Shown here: positions 44,188 to 52,895 of the stretch, one piece after another
Numbering within the stretch: the stretch's first letter is position 1
Layout: every line of letters begins with the position of its first letter
Assembly (NCBI RefSeq): GCF_009811655.1
Contig: NZ_BGJX01000017.1
Span: 1 to 64,000, forward strand
Source: Methylosinus sp. Ce-a6
GTDB lineage: Bacteria > Pseudomonadota > Alphaproteobacteria > Rhizobiales > Beijerinckiaceae
DNA: 64,000 nt
Direction: 5' to 3'
The notes under the pieces: generated by a model
Databases searched by the model: none
What the model was told of the DNA's origin: nothing
What the model saw: only the letters and a program-made list of their open reading frames with translations
Program-made: the position numbers and the translations under genes

Positions 44188-46653
44188 TCACTCCTCGCGG
44201 CGATCGAGCAGAGTGGCCGCGGCGGAGGCGAGATTGGCGATGGAAAACGGCCGAAATTGGAATTCGATCCGATGCCGGCCCTTCGTCGCGGGCACGCCGC
44301 GGAACAGAATATTGGCCTTGACGATCGGCGCCGGGCTTCCGTCCACCCGCGCCTCCCAGCCGGGATAATAGAGATCGTGAAGGACGAGCAGGCCGTCGCG
44401 ATCCGATTCGACGTCGACGACGATCCGCTCGCTCTCGTAGGAGACGATCGTCGCCTTGCCTTCCGGCTCGCCGGCTCGCGCCGGATCGGCGAGCGCCGGA
44501 TCGAGCCGAGAAAGGTCCGACTGGTCGACGAGCGCCTCGCGCGTTCCGTCGAACTCGGGAATGTCGTCGTCGGAGATCGCGGCGTCCGAATCGACTCCCG
44601 CCACGCGCGTCGCGAAATAGGCGCGCGGCGCGGCGCGGCCGAGCTTATAGACATAGATTTGATCGGAGACGAAGATCGGCGCGGCGTTGGGGCGCGGCAT
44701 ATGCCGCGGCATTCGCGCGAGCGGGCGGCCGAGCACGAGATAATCGAGGCCGAGCAGACGCGCGAGCTTGCATTTATAGCCGCGGAACGTGCCCGGATAA
44801 TGCCGCAGATTGGGATCGACGGCATTGTCGCCCGGCCCCACCGCGCGTTCGTAATCGGCGATGCGCAGCGGATTATAGCCGAGCGTGTCCTCGAGGCCGA
44901 GGATCATGGAGGCGTTCTGCCAGCCGCCCGGCAGGCCGAGAATCTCGACGCGCGGGCGTTCGCCCTTGGCGGCGCGCTCGGAAATGTCCTTTCGTAGCGC
45001 CGCAATGGCGCCGCGCTCGGAGGCGGAGGCTTCGTCGAGGATCGAATAGCGCGTCGCCGGCTCGGCGTTCAGCGGATCGGCGGCGTTGCGCCACAAGAGC
45101 TCGCCGCCGGTGGCCATGACGAGGAGGACGGCGACGAGGCCGCGCTTGTCGAATTTTTCGCCCAGGCGGAGCGCGGCCGCCACGGCGCCCGCCATCGCCA
45201 GCGCCACCGCGACGGCGACGAGCGCCTCCCTGCCATGGCCATTGGCGAAGGAGAAGGCGAGCCCGCCGAGGATCAGCGCCAGCACGACGCCGACCGTCGC
45301 CGCCGATAGACAATGGGCGAGCGCGCGCGGCATTTTCTGGAACGGCCGCGGCGCGCCATGGACGACATAGCGATGCAGCAGATAGGCGGCGCTGAGCGCG
45401 AAGCCCGCGTTGAGCACGAAGGCCCCGTCCGCCGGCCGGCGATAGAGCGAAACGCCTGGGAAAAAGTCGTAGATGGCGGCGAAGAAGGGCGTCCAGCGGC
45501 CGAGCGTGTAGATCAGCGCGGCGGCGAGCATGTAATGGACGAAGCGCATCTCCTCGGCGAAGCTGCGTCCGCCCGCGAGACCATGCCAGAAGCCGAGCAC
45601 GACAGGCGCCGCGCCGATGAAGAGATAGTCGATCGCGCGGTCGGTCCAGTCCGGCGCGGCCATCGTGTCATAGCCCGGCCCCCAATAAGCATAGCTCTTG
45701 TCGAGCGAGCCGAAAATGTCCGGCGCGAGCAGCGTCGCCAGATTGACCGGCGCGAGCGACCCCGCCGCCGCGACGCCGAAGGCGATGCCCGGCCGATTGG
45801 AGGTCGCCAGAAATTGCAGCGTGAGCAGCACCGGCGGGACGAGAATCGCCCCGCCGGTCGCCGCCGCGACGAGCAGAGCCGGCCAGCGGCCGAAGAGATA
45901 ATCGAGCGGCCGCCGCGAGAGGGCCGCCGCGTGGAGAAAGCGGGCGACGAGAACGAGGCAGAAGAGATAGGCGACCTGATCGCGCCCGAGCGCCATCAGG
46001 CTCGCGAGAATTCCGAAGCCGATCCCGTAGATCAGGCGCGGACGCTCCAGCATGACTTCCAGCATCAGCAGAGCGAGCGGGAAGAAGCTGTAGGAGATGA
46101 TCATCCCCGTATGCTGCAGGCGCGAGGCGGCGACCCCGCCCAGCATGAAGATCAGCCCGGCGAGCACGGAAGCCGAAGGGACGAATCCGCGACGCGCGCA
46201 GAGCGCCAGCACGCCCGCGCCGCCCATCAACAGATGCGCCAGCACGAAGACGTCGAATTCCTGCATCGTCGCGGCGGGACGCAGCAGCGCGAAGAGGAAG
46301 AATGTCGGCGTGAAGATCAGCGATTGCGGATCGGCGACGGAGGGATGGCCAGCGAAATGATAAGGATTCCATAAAGGAATATCGCCGCGGCGCAGCGCCT
46401 CGCCGAGAAAGCGGAACATCGGATAGAAATGATTTTTCGAATCCCAGGGCACGACCGCGCCGCTCGCGAGCCACATTCCGGCCGCGAGCGCCATGAAGAG
46501 CGCGATGGCGGCGAAAGCGGCGAGCGCGTCGCGGCGCGTCCAGATATGGGCGTGGGCGCCGTCGGGTCCGGCGAGCGCGCGGCGCGTCTCGGCGAGCGCG
46601 AGCGGAGTTTCCTCGGCCCCCAAAAGGCCGAGAGGGCGATCGCTGATCGACAT
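44188..46653 (-). CDS. YfhO family membrane protein
   Basis: An 821-residue polytopic membrane protein of the YfhO family (GT-C-like fold). About 12 hydrophobic segments lie between residues 40 and 510; the stretch GAVVPWDSKNHFYPMFRFLG (about 66-85) carries the acidic residues typical of the first external loop, and IPLWNPYHFAGHP follows. The C-terminal ~280 residues form a soluble domain (YYPGWEARVDGSPAPI near the end is a YfhO hallmark). Related proteins help glycosylate teichoic acid or surface polymers; here the acceptor is unknown. Normal length and composition. Confidence 0.85.
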   Translation of the reverse strand: MSISDRPLGLLGAEETPLALAETRRALAGPDGAHAHIWTRRDALAAFAAIALFMALAAGMWLASGAVVPWDSKNHFYPMFRFLGEALRRGDIPLWNPYHFAGHPSVADPQSLIFTPTFFLFALLRPAATMQEFDVFVLAHLLMGGAGVLALCARRGFVPSASVLAGLIFMLGGVAASRLQHTGMIISYSFFPLALLMLEVMLERPRLIYGIGFGILASLMALGRDQVAYLFCLVLVARFLHAAALSRRPLDYLFGRWPALLVAAATGGAILVPPVLLTLQFLATSNRPGIAFGVAAAGSLAPVNLATLLAPDIFGSLDKSYAYWGPGYDTMAAPDWTDRAIDYLFIGAAPVVLGFWHGLAGGRSFAEEMRFVHYMLAAALIYTLGRWTPFFAAIYDFFPGVSLYRRPADGAFVLNAGFALSAAYLLHRYVVHGAPRPFQKMPRALAHCLSAATVGVVLALILGGLAFSFANGHGREALVAVAVALAMAGAVAAALRLGEKFDKRGLVAVLLVMATGGELLWRNAADPLNAEPATRYSILDEASASERGAIAALRKDISERAAKGERPRVEILGLPGGWQNASMILGLEDTLGYNPLRIADYERAVGPGDNAVDPNLRHYPGTFRGYKCKLARLLGLDYLVLGRPLARMPRHMPRPNAAPIFVSDQIYVYKLGRAAPRAYFATRVAGVDSDAAISDDDIPEFDGTREALVDQSDLSRLDPALADPARAGEPEGKATIVSYESERIVVDVESDRDGLLVLHDLYYPGWEARVDGSPAPIVKANILFRGVPATKGRHRIEFQFRPFSIANLASAAATLLDRREE

Positions 46654-46792
46654 GTTCGAACCTGTCTGGCGCGGTCGTTCGGCGGCGCGCGCCGATCGTC
46701 GGCGACGCCGTGCGGCGGCTCGCCTTTCGCGCGGGAAGCCTAAATTGATTGAGCCTTCATGAACTCATGATGAACATTCGAGCGCCGCCTCC

Positions 46793-47521
46793 TTATAGCT
46801 CGGGCCGAGCTCCGGCGAAAGTCTGGTTGATCGCTCGGATTTGTGCGCGGTCGAGGGCGAGCTTGGCGGCGAAGCCGTCCCGCCGAGCGGCGCGACATGC
46901 CGCGGCCAGCCCGCGCGCGTCGGCGGGATCGGAGAAGGGTCCGTCGATCGCCGCGACGCCGGCGGCGGCCGCGCCGAGCAGCAGAAAGGCGCGCGCCGCG
47001 GCGAATGGCGAGGCGAGGCTCTCCGAGGCGAGGCTCTCCGGCTCCGCCCCGAGGGCGCGGCGCAGCGGCTCGACGTCGAAGGAGAGCGCCTCGAGGCGAA
47101 AGGAGGCGCCGGCGTAGCTCGACAGCGCGAAGACTGCCGCCGGCGTCTCGGCCGCCGAGGCGACGATGCGGACGGCGCCGTCCTTTCGGCCGCATTCGGC
47201 CTCCTGCACCGCGAGCTTGGCCGAAAGATGCTGCACGCTCGCGCCGCCGCAGGCGCGCGGCAGAAAAACGCCCTGCGCTCCCGCCGCCACGACGGCCGCG
47301 AGATCGGCGTCGATCGCCGCGCTCGTCAGCGGCGCGACGCGCGCATAGAGGCGCAAGCTCTCGGGGCGCGGAAGGCGCAGCAGCGCGGCGGCTCGCGCGC
47401 GCGCAAAGTCGCGCGCCGGATCGGCAGGGTCGCCGAGGTCGAGGACGAGCGCGTCCGCGCCGCTGTCGAGCGCGGCGGCGAATTCGTCCTCGCGCGGGGC
47501 GAGAAGAAGATAGGACCGCAT
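46793..47521 (-). CDS. HpcH/HpaI aldolase / citrate lyase beta-like protein
   Basis: A 242-residue TIM-barrel lyase of the HpcH/HpaI (CitE-like) superfamily. Visible landmarks are YLLLAPREDEFAAALDSG, ADALVLDLGDPADPARDF, LRLYARVAPL (first active-site arginine), GVFLPRACG and VASAAETPAAVFAL (acidic residue). GGAGAGTCGCAG precedes the ATG at 47521, so longer frames to 47602 are not used. Family members cleave malyl-, citramalyl- or similar CoA esters; the substrate here is not evident. No companion operon genes. Confidence 0.75.
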   Translation of the reverse strand: MRSYLLLAPREDEFAAALDSGADALVLDLGDPADPARDFARARAAALLRLPRPESLRLYARVAPLTSAAIDADLAAVVAAGAQGVFLPRACGGASVQHLSAKLAVQEAECGRKDGAVRIVASAAETPAAVFALSSYAGASFRLEALSFDVEPLRRALGAEPESLASESLASPFAAARAFLLLGAAAAGVAAIDGPFSDPADARGLAAACRAARRDGFAAKLALDRAQIRAINQTFAGARPEL

Positions 47522-47640
47522 CTGCGACTCTCCTGCCGTGCGACGCCGTGATCTTAAGCGTGCGTTTACCATAAGTGGCGATTCTGCTCTGCAATGCGTC
47601 AAGTCCGGTCGAGCACATAGGGCGGAGCCCAGAGCGCCTG

Positions 47641-48825
47641 ATGATCGTAAGAAATTTCCTGAAATGGGCGCAGACCGCGCCGACGGCCCTCAGGGTGGAA
47701 GGGGCCGGCGCGCTGGCGAGAGCCTATCTCGAGAGCGATCTCGACGACGTTATGAAGCGCGAGGCGGAGACGGCGCTCGCGGCGCTCCTCGACGATCCCT
47801 CGCCTCTGGTGCGCCGCGCTCTGGCCAAGGTCTTCGCGAGCTCGGCCGAAGCGCCGCGCTCCATCGTCTCGGCGCTCGCCAATGACCAGTCGGACATTGC
47901 GGCCATGGTGCTGTCGCGCTCGCCGCTGCTCGGCGAGAGCGAGCTCATCGATTGCGCCGCGGTCGGCGACGTCTTCGCCCAGAGCGCCATAGCGCTGCGC
48001 GCCCATGTGCCGACCGGTCTCGCTGCTGCGCTCGCCGAGATCGGCGCCTGCGAGGCGGCGATCTCGCTCGCCGTCAATCCGAACGCCGATCTGACGGCCT
48101 TCGCCATGCGCCGCATGATCGAGCGTTTCGGCGACGACGCGCAATTGCGCGAGGCGCTGCTCGGCCGGCCCTTTCTGCCGCCGTCGGTTCGCGCCGAGCT
48201 CGTCGAGGCGACGGCGGCGAGCCTCGCCTCTTTCGTCATGGATCGCGACTGGCTGTCGCCCGAGCGCACGCGCCGCATCATGCAGGAGGCGCGCGACAAG
48301 GCCAATGTCGACATCGCCGCCTCGGCCGAAGAGACGCAGGGCCGCAGAGGCGTGCGCATGCTGGTCGCGCATCTGCGCCGAAAGGCGCGGCTGACGCCGA
48401 GCCTCGCGCTCAGGGCGTTGCTCTCGGGCAATCGCGCGCTGTTCGAGGCGACGCTCGCGGAATTGTCGGGCCTCGACGAGGAGAAGGTCGCCGGCCTCAC
48501 GCGCGATTTTCGCGGCGCGGGCTTTGCGGCGCTCTATGCGCGGGCGGGGATGCCCGCCAATCTTCTGCCGGCCTATCGCGCCGCGCTCGAGGCGCAGCCG
48601 GCCTTCGGCTGCGCCAGCGCGCGCCTGTCGCTCGCGATGGTGCAGCGCGTGCTGACCTCCTGCGACGGGATCAATTCCGGCGAGCTCGATCGGCTGATGG
48701 CGCTGTTGCGCCGCTTCGAGGCGGAGGCGCTGCGCGAGGACGCCCGCGAGGCGGCGGCGGCGCTGACGCGCGCGCCATTCGTCGACATGGCGGCGCTGGA
48801 GGCGCAGCTGCTCGTCGCGGCGTGA
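47641..48825 (+). CDS. DUF2336 domain-containing protein
   Basis: A 394-residue all-helical, HEAT-like protein. The N-terminal segment ETALAALLDDPSPLVRRALA with SALANDQSDIAAMVLSRSPL is typical of DUF2336, a family common in alphaproteobacteria whose members act in signalling or stress control. The region is rich in Leu/Ala repeats of 30-40 residues. The ATG at 47641 begins MIVRNFLKWAQ, matching the family start; upstream frames are unlikely. A hairpin with a T-run 180 bases after the stop may end transcription. Confidence 0.8.
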   Translation: MIVRNFLKWAQTAPTALRVEGAGALARAYLESDLDDVMKREAETALAALLDDPSPLVRRALAKVFASSAEAPRSIVSALANDQSDIAAMVLSRSPLLGESELIDCAAVGDVFAQSAIALRAHVPTGLAAALAEIGACEAAISLAVNPNADLTAFAMRRMIERFGDDAQLREALLGRPFLPPSVRAELVEATAASLASFVMDRDWLSPERTRRIMQEARDKANVDIAASAEETQGRRGVRMLVAHLRRKARLTPSLALRALLSGNRALFEATLAELSGLDEEKVAGLTRDFRGAGFAALYARAGMPANLLPAYRAALEAQPAFGCASARLSLAMVQRVLTSCDGINSGELDRLMALLRRFEAEALREDAREAAAALTRAPFVDMAALEAQLLVAA

Positions 48826-49005
48826 GGGTGATCGGAGGAAATGCCGTAGGCGGTCGTCGATCGCATATGCATGCGAAGGCTAGCAGCACAACGGAGTCGC
48901 GGATATTGGAGGCGGTAAAACTCTGATGCGAATCGTCAACGACGCCGGAGTGCAAAAAGTCAAGCGTCAATCCTTGATTTTTCTGCGATTAAACGATATA
49001 CACAC

Positions 49006-49083
49006 AATGTGACCCTTGCTTCGCGAATGGGCCCCTGGGCTCCTCCTCATAGGATAGCGAAGAGTGCGGGTCACATTTTTTTT
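49006..49083 (+). terminator. large hairpin with T-run, likely terminator
   Basis: AATGTGACCC (49006-49015) pairs with GGGTCACATT (49068-49077); an inner CTTCGC/GCGAAG stem (near 49019 and 49057) strengthens it. Eight T residues follow. It lies 180 bases after the DUF2336 gene and directly before the stop of the convergent DUF3800 gene. Could instead be a terminal repeat of a mobile cassette. Confidence 0.5.
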
Positions 49084-49738
49084 AATAATAATGGGTGTCG
49101 CCGTAAGACCAGAGGTCGTACTCGGTGAAGACTTTCGATTTAATAAGTTCATATGACCTGACGTCGCCTATTTCCCATTTACGTTGTATAGCCCAAGCGC
49201 AATAGTCTGCGGCCCATAGGAGCGGGTCTTTCGATGAATCAATAAAACTTACCTCCCACTTATCTCTTGGAGTAGTCTGCTGAAGCGTGTTATTTATTCC
49301 TTGTTTAAAGGCGGCCTTTGTTTTCTTTTGCCCAATCGACGCGGCGGTGATAAGCATTTTTCCAGTAGTAGGCAGCAGTTTCCGGCCAACGTGCTTAAAA
49401 TGATAGTACCAAGCGTATTGATAGAAGGTGGCCTCAGTAATACGTGTTTGAGGCTGAGCCTTTGATTTTTCTAAAAGAGTAGCGTCGACTCGAAATGTAT
49501 GCGCCTCCAGGCATGCAAAAACTTTGTCGCGAGTAGCTTGCTGGTCTGTAGTAGCATGAAGCTTATCTCGCTCCGAGTCGCCATTTAATACTAACTCGCG
49601 GCGAATTTGCAGAAGATCATGTGAAAGGGAGCAATCCTCTGTCGTGAAGGTACAGAGCAAAAAATAGCGGCTGGCTCCCGCCTTACGTTTGAAAGTGAAG
49701 CAGCCGGCTTCGTCGGCGAATACGAATTTATCAGCCAT
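49082..49738 (-). CDS. DUF3800 domain-containing protein
   Basis: About 218 residues. The N-terminus KFVFADEAGCFTFKRK carries the Asp-Glu pair typical of DUF3800, and DPLLWAADYCAWAIQRK near the C-terminus matches the family end. These proteins have an RNase H-like fold and often occur in mobile or defence-linked DNA; no activity is proven. The gene is clearly more AT-rich than its neighbours, indicating transfer. A GTG at 49804 with GGATAAG upstream would add 22 residues and is the alternative start. Nothing else of a defence system is adjacent. Confidence 0.78.
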   Translation of the reverse strand: MADKFVFADEAGCFTFKRKAGASRYFLLCTFTTEDCSLSHDLLQIRRELVLNGDSERDKLHATTDQQATRDKVFACLEAHTFRVDATLLEKSKAQPQTRITEATFYQYAWYYHFKHVGRKLLPTTGKMLITAASIGQKKTKAAFKQGINNTLQQTTPRDKWEVSFIDSSKDPLLWAADYCAWAIQRKWEIGDVRSYELIKSKVFTEYDLWSYGDTHYY

Positions 49739-49817
49739 GATCGGGGGATTCGACGGGCGCTTCAGCCATCGTTGAAATTCCAAACTGGACTCTTGATCGA
49801 TCACTGTAACTTATCCG

Positions 49818-49829
49818 ATTCGTACGAAT
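49818..49829. promoter_or_regulatory. 12-bp perfect palindrome before the DUF3800 gene
   Basis: ATTCGTACGAAT, extended weakly to CCG...CGG on both sides. It lies 80 bases upstream of the chosen start, in the gap to nadK (49805-49862). Possible operator. Confidence 0.3.
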
Positions 49830-49862
49830 ACGGAACCGGTTGCCTGCCTGCGCTCACATTTT

Positions 49863-50654
49863 TCAATAGCCGAATTGCTCGCGAAGGATGCGTTCTTCCA
49901 GCGAATGGCCGGCGTCGTGCAGCAGCATGAGATTGGTCCCGTGATCCATCTCGACGTCGACGCTGAGCGCGTCGCGAAACTCGTCATGGTCGGCGACGAC
50001 GGAGACGGGGCGCTTCTCCGCCTCCAGAACTTCGAGCCGCACTTTGGCGGCGTCGGGCAGCAGCGCGCCGCGCCAGCGCCGCGGGCGAAAGGCGGAAATG
50101 GGCGTCAGCGCCATCAGCGGCGCGTCGAGCGGCAGTATGGGGCCGTTGGCCGAGAGATTATAGGCGGTGGAGCCGGCCGGCGTCGCCACCAGCACGCCAT
50201 CGGTTATCAGCTCCGGCAGCCGCTCCTTGCCATTGACCAGGATTCGGAGCTTGGCGATCTGCGAGCTCTGGCGCAGCAGCGAGACCTCGTTGATCGCATG
50301 GGCGGCGAATTCGTCGCCATGCGTGTTGACGGCCCGCATCAGCAGCGGGTGGATGATCGACGGCTTGGATTCGGCGATGCGCTTGCGTAGCCCGCTCTCG
50401 CGATATTCGTTCATCAGAAAGCCGACCGAGCCGCGGTTCATCCCATAGATCGGCTTGCCGGCGCCCATGAAGCGATGCAGCGTGCGCAGCATCAGGCCGT
50501 CGCCGCCGAGCGCGACGATGCAATCGGCCTCCTCGGGCGGGACCTCGCCGTATTTGGCGACGAGCCGCGCCCGCGCCTCGTCGGCCTCGGACGTGCCGGA
50601 GGAAAGAAAGGCCAGCTTCCGGTGATTATTCGGCGTCTCGCCGGTCTCGGACAT
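49863..50654 (-). CDS. nadK: NAD kinase
   Basis: A 263-residue enzyme that phosphorylates NAD to NADP. Conserved sites: [20 protein letters not shown] (GGDG motif, about 44-63), [27 protein letters not shown] (NE motif) and [20 protein letters not shown] (about 146-165). The alphaproteobacterial length is normal. Start at 50654 ([10 protein letters not shown]) has no strong ribosome site, but the frame to 50711 adds an unrelated Arg-rich stretch. Confidence 0.95.
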   Translation of the reverse strand: MSETGETPNNHRKLAFLSSGTSEADEARARLVAKYGEVPPEEADCIVALGGDGLMLRTLHRFMGAGKPIYGMNRGSVGFLMNEYRESGLRKRIAESKPSIIHPLLMRAVNTHGDEFAAHAINEVSLLRQSSQIAKLRILVNGKERLPELITDGVLVATPAGSTAYNLSANGPILPLDAPLMALTPISAFRPRRWRGALLPDAAKVRLEVLEAEKRPVSVVADHDEFRDALSVDVEMDHGTNLMLLHDAGHSLEERILREQFGY

Positions 50655-50950
50655 GGGTCGACTTGGCTCGGCGGGACCGCGCTCGCGGCGGCTGGGCCGA
50701 ACTCCATACACCCGGCGAAGTCTAAAGGAAACGGGAGGCGATCCGTAAGACGAAGCCGCGCGGAGCAGAAATTCGCTGTCGCGCCGCGGCCGAAGAACGC
50801 GATCGTTCTCCCCATTCGGTTCGTTGAAAAGAACATTCTATTTGACATAACGAACGAATTGCATGAGCCTTTCTGATCCGAGAAGGACGCGCCTCGATCA
50901 CTTCGTTCCGCTCTGAGGCGGACCCCGCGTCACAGAAAAGGAGGCCGAAA

Positions 50951-51184
50951 ATGTCCGACGCCTATATCATCGAGCTCGGCGAGGAAGCCGTCGGCGTGGT
51001 CGCCCGCGACTCGAACGGCTACCGCTTCTATGCGGCGAAACAATCTTTCCGGCCGCTCGAGGGGCGTCTGTTTCATTCGGCCGAGAATGCGCGCAGCGCC
51101 GCGCTCGAATTGCGACGCGAGGCGCCGCCGCGCCTTTCCGCGCTGACCTCCCTCGGCCTCGGCGGGCAGCGGGGGCGCGGCTGA
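50951..51184 (+). CDS. small hypothetical protein
   Basis: A 77-residue protein (MSDAYIIELGEEAVGVVARD, then SNGYRFYAAKQSFRPLEG). I do not recognise a family, but the ribosome site AAGGAGG seven bases before the ATG and normal codon use support expression. The pattern VGVVARDSNGYRFYAA resembles small proteins common in Hyphomicrobiales. It follows a 296-base gap after nadK in which I see no other gene. Confidence 0.65.
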   Translation: MSDAYIIELGEEAVGVVARDSNGYRFYAAKQSFRPLEGRLFHSAENARSAALELRREAPPRLSALTSLGLGGQRGRG

Positions 51185-51389
51185 CTCGCGCCTTCGCCGG
51201 GCGTCATTCGCGACGCTCACGACGCGAGCGATCGGGAATCCGTCGGCGGGCCTCGAGTCCCGGTCGGGCCTTCGGCCCGCCGGGAGTCGGTTTCCGGCTG
51301 AACGGTTCGGCGCATTCCCCTTATCCCCGCCTGTGGGGAGAGGGCCGGGGCAAGGGGCGCGGGGCGCGAGCCGCAAAGGGGCCGATTTC

Positions 51390-51440
51390 GACCCCCGATC
51401 GGGGGTCAGTTTTGGACACCAATTGACACCATCCGGCCGG
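51390..51440. mobile_element. possible IS21-type terminal remnant
   Basis: GACCCCCGATCGGGGGTC (perfect palindrome 51390-51407) is followed by AGTTTTGGACACCAATTGAC, the kind of motif found at IS21-family ends. It lies in the 730-base gap 51185-51914, which also has a GGGCCTTCGGCCC hairpin near 51270 and a family-A element. I find no transposase gene nearby, so the call is tentative. Confidence 0.35.
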
Positions 51441-51755
51441 CTGTGGTCTCTGCTCTGGGTTAACCATCCTTGCCATGCTGCGACCGTTGAAATTACAGGC
51501 CAAGTCAGACGAACGCCGATTAGCCCCCTAATCAGACCAGCGATGTCGCGGGGTGTTTTATGGGACACGCCGCGGCGGGAAAGGGCGTGTGTTCTTCGTT
51601 GATCGATTTCAGGATGAGAGCCACAATTGCAAAGCGGCAACCGGCGCGCGACGGTGGCGAGAAAAATCATCGGCGAGCGTGTCTGCGCGCGCAGATCGTG
51701 GAGCTGAGAGGCCGCGCAAGCGGCCCATCGAGGACATGCTTCGAGCGGCTCAAAT
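51441..51755. other. remaining gene-free part of the 51.2-51.9 kb gap
   Basis: Short open frames on both strands show no recognisable products. Together with the IS21-like motif and the family-A repeat, this region looks like accumulated mobile-element debris next to a transferred methyltransferase gene. Confidence 0.35.
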
Positions 51756-51860
51756 CTAGAGCGTTTCCAGCCGAAGTGGACGCCGGTTCGGCGTTGGAAA
51801 CGCGTCAAAAACAAAATCCTAGAGTCTTTTCATGTTTCATTGAAACATGAAAAGACTCTA
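51756..51860. repeat. family A composite repeat (complete, opposite orientation)
   Basis: A module CTAGAGCGTTTCCAGCCGAA then GTGGACGCCGGTTCGGCGTT and GGAAACGCGTC, a spacer with AAAAACAAAATC, then hairpin AGAGTCTTTTCATGTTTC-AT(T)-GAAACATGAAAAGACTCT. Compared with 44018, both stem strands changed together (CCGTG/CACGG to TCATG/CATGA). Confidence 0.85.
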
Positions 51861-51914
51861 AAGCCTCCGGCTCTGCGGAAGGATACTTATCCAAGGCAAC
51901 CTTAGAGTGCTCAG

Positions 51915-52652
51915 ATGGCTCAGAGAAATATTGTCGTGGACACTTTGAAGGCTTTCACGAGAAAGCTTGGGTTTAATATTATTCGAAATGATTATATTTT
52001 CGATGTGCAAGAGCCAAAATACGTTGGCTCTTCGAGATGGGTTGATTATCTAGAAAATGAGTATAATAAAAATGGCATGAAAATTCTTGAAATAGGATCA
52101 AGAAACGTTACAAATGTCAACTTGAGGAGCAAATTCAATAAAGCAGCCTATGTTGGTTTTGATTTTTACGCCGGAGAAAATGTCGATATCGTGGGTGACG
52201 CTCATAAGCTGGCGTCGTATTTTAACGAAAACGAGAAGTTTGATCTGATATTCTCATCTGCTGTGTTCGAACATCTTTATATGCCTTGGGTCGTGGCGGA
52301 GGAAATACAAAAATTGCTGAAAATTGGGGGATGCGTTTTCGTTGAAACTCATTTTTCATTCAAGGCTCATGAAATGCCTTGGAATTTTTTTCAATTCTCC
52401 CACACGGGCCTACGAGCGCTGTTCAACGAGGGGCTTGGTTTTGAGCTGATTGATAGCGGGATGAGCAATCCGATTTGTGGTATTTTCGGTGAAAAAGCAG
52501 ACAAGCGCTTAAGATACGGAACTCTCTCGAACTTATATTGCAATAGCGAGGTGCTTTGCAAAAAAGTGCGTGAAGTTGATCATTTCGAATGGAGAAGTTT
52601 ATCTATAGACGAAGTGGTAGACGGCTCACGATATCCAACGCCAAATAAATAA
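51915..52652 (+). CDS. class I SAM-dependent methyltransferase, AT-rich
   Basis: A 245-residue methyltransferase with motif I MKILEIGSRNVTNVNLRSKF (residues 55-74), motif II VGFDFYAGENVDIVGDAHKL and motif IV FDLIFSSAVFEHLYMPWVVA. The gene is about 40% GC in a genome near 68%, so it is a recent arrival. It lies beside UDP-glucose dehydrogenase, which suggests a glycan role such as O-methylation of a sugar (inference). It is 54 bases after a family-A repeat. The start follows no strong ribosome site. Confidence 0.85.
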   Translation: MAQRNIVVDTLKAFTRKLGFNIIRNDYIFDVQEPKYVGSSRWVDYLENEYNKNGMKILEIGSRNVTNVNLRSKFNKAAYVGFDFYAGENVDIVGDAHKLASYFNENEKFDLIFSSAVFEHLYMPWVVAEEIQKLLKIGGCVFVETHFSFKAHEMPWNFFQFSHTGLRALFNEGLGFELIDSGMSNPICGIFGEKADKRLRYGTLSNLYCNSEVLCKKVREVDHFEWRSLSIDEVVDGSRYPTPNK

Positions 52653-52806
52653 ACCGGCAAACTCCAAATCCGCGTATTGCCCAGAAATTGGTGGATAATC
52701 GAGCGGCCTGGAAAATCGGAGTTTGGAGGCGCTGCCTCCAAAGCCGGATTGATCGGCGTGGCGGACAAAGCGGCGCACGATCGGAAAACGCCCCGAGTTC
52801 CCCATA

Positions 52807-52840
52807 CCTTCCTTCTCCCCGCGAGCGGGGAGAAGGAAGG
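52807..52840. repeat. perfect hairpin between methyltransferase and ugd
   Basis: CCTTCCTTCTCCCCGC-GA-GCGGGGAGAAGGAAGG, a 16-bp perfect stem. It lies 155 bases after the methyltransferase and 55 bases beyond the end of the minus-strand ugd gene. The same core occurs in the 7826-7987 repeat and, cut in half, beside 59912. Likely a dispersed repeat that may stop transcription. Confidence 0.7.
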
Positions 52841-52895
52841 CGGCGAACGCCGTGCGACGCGATCCGCCGAAACCCTATGACAGCGGCCAGAGAGC

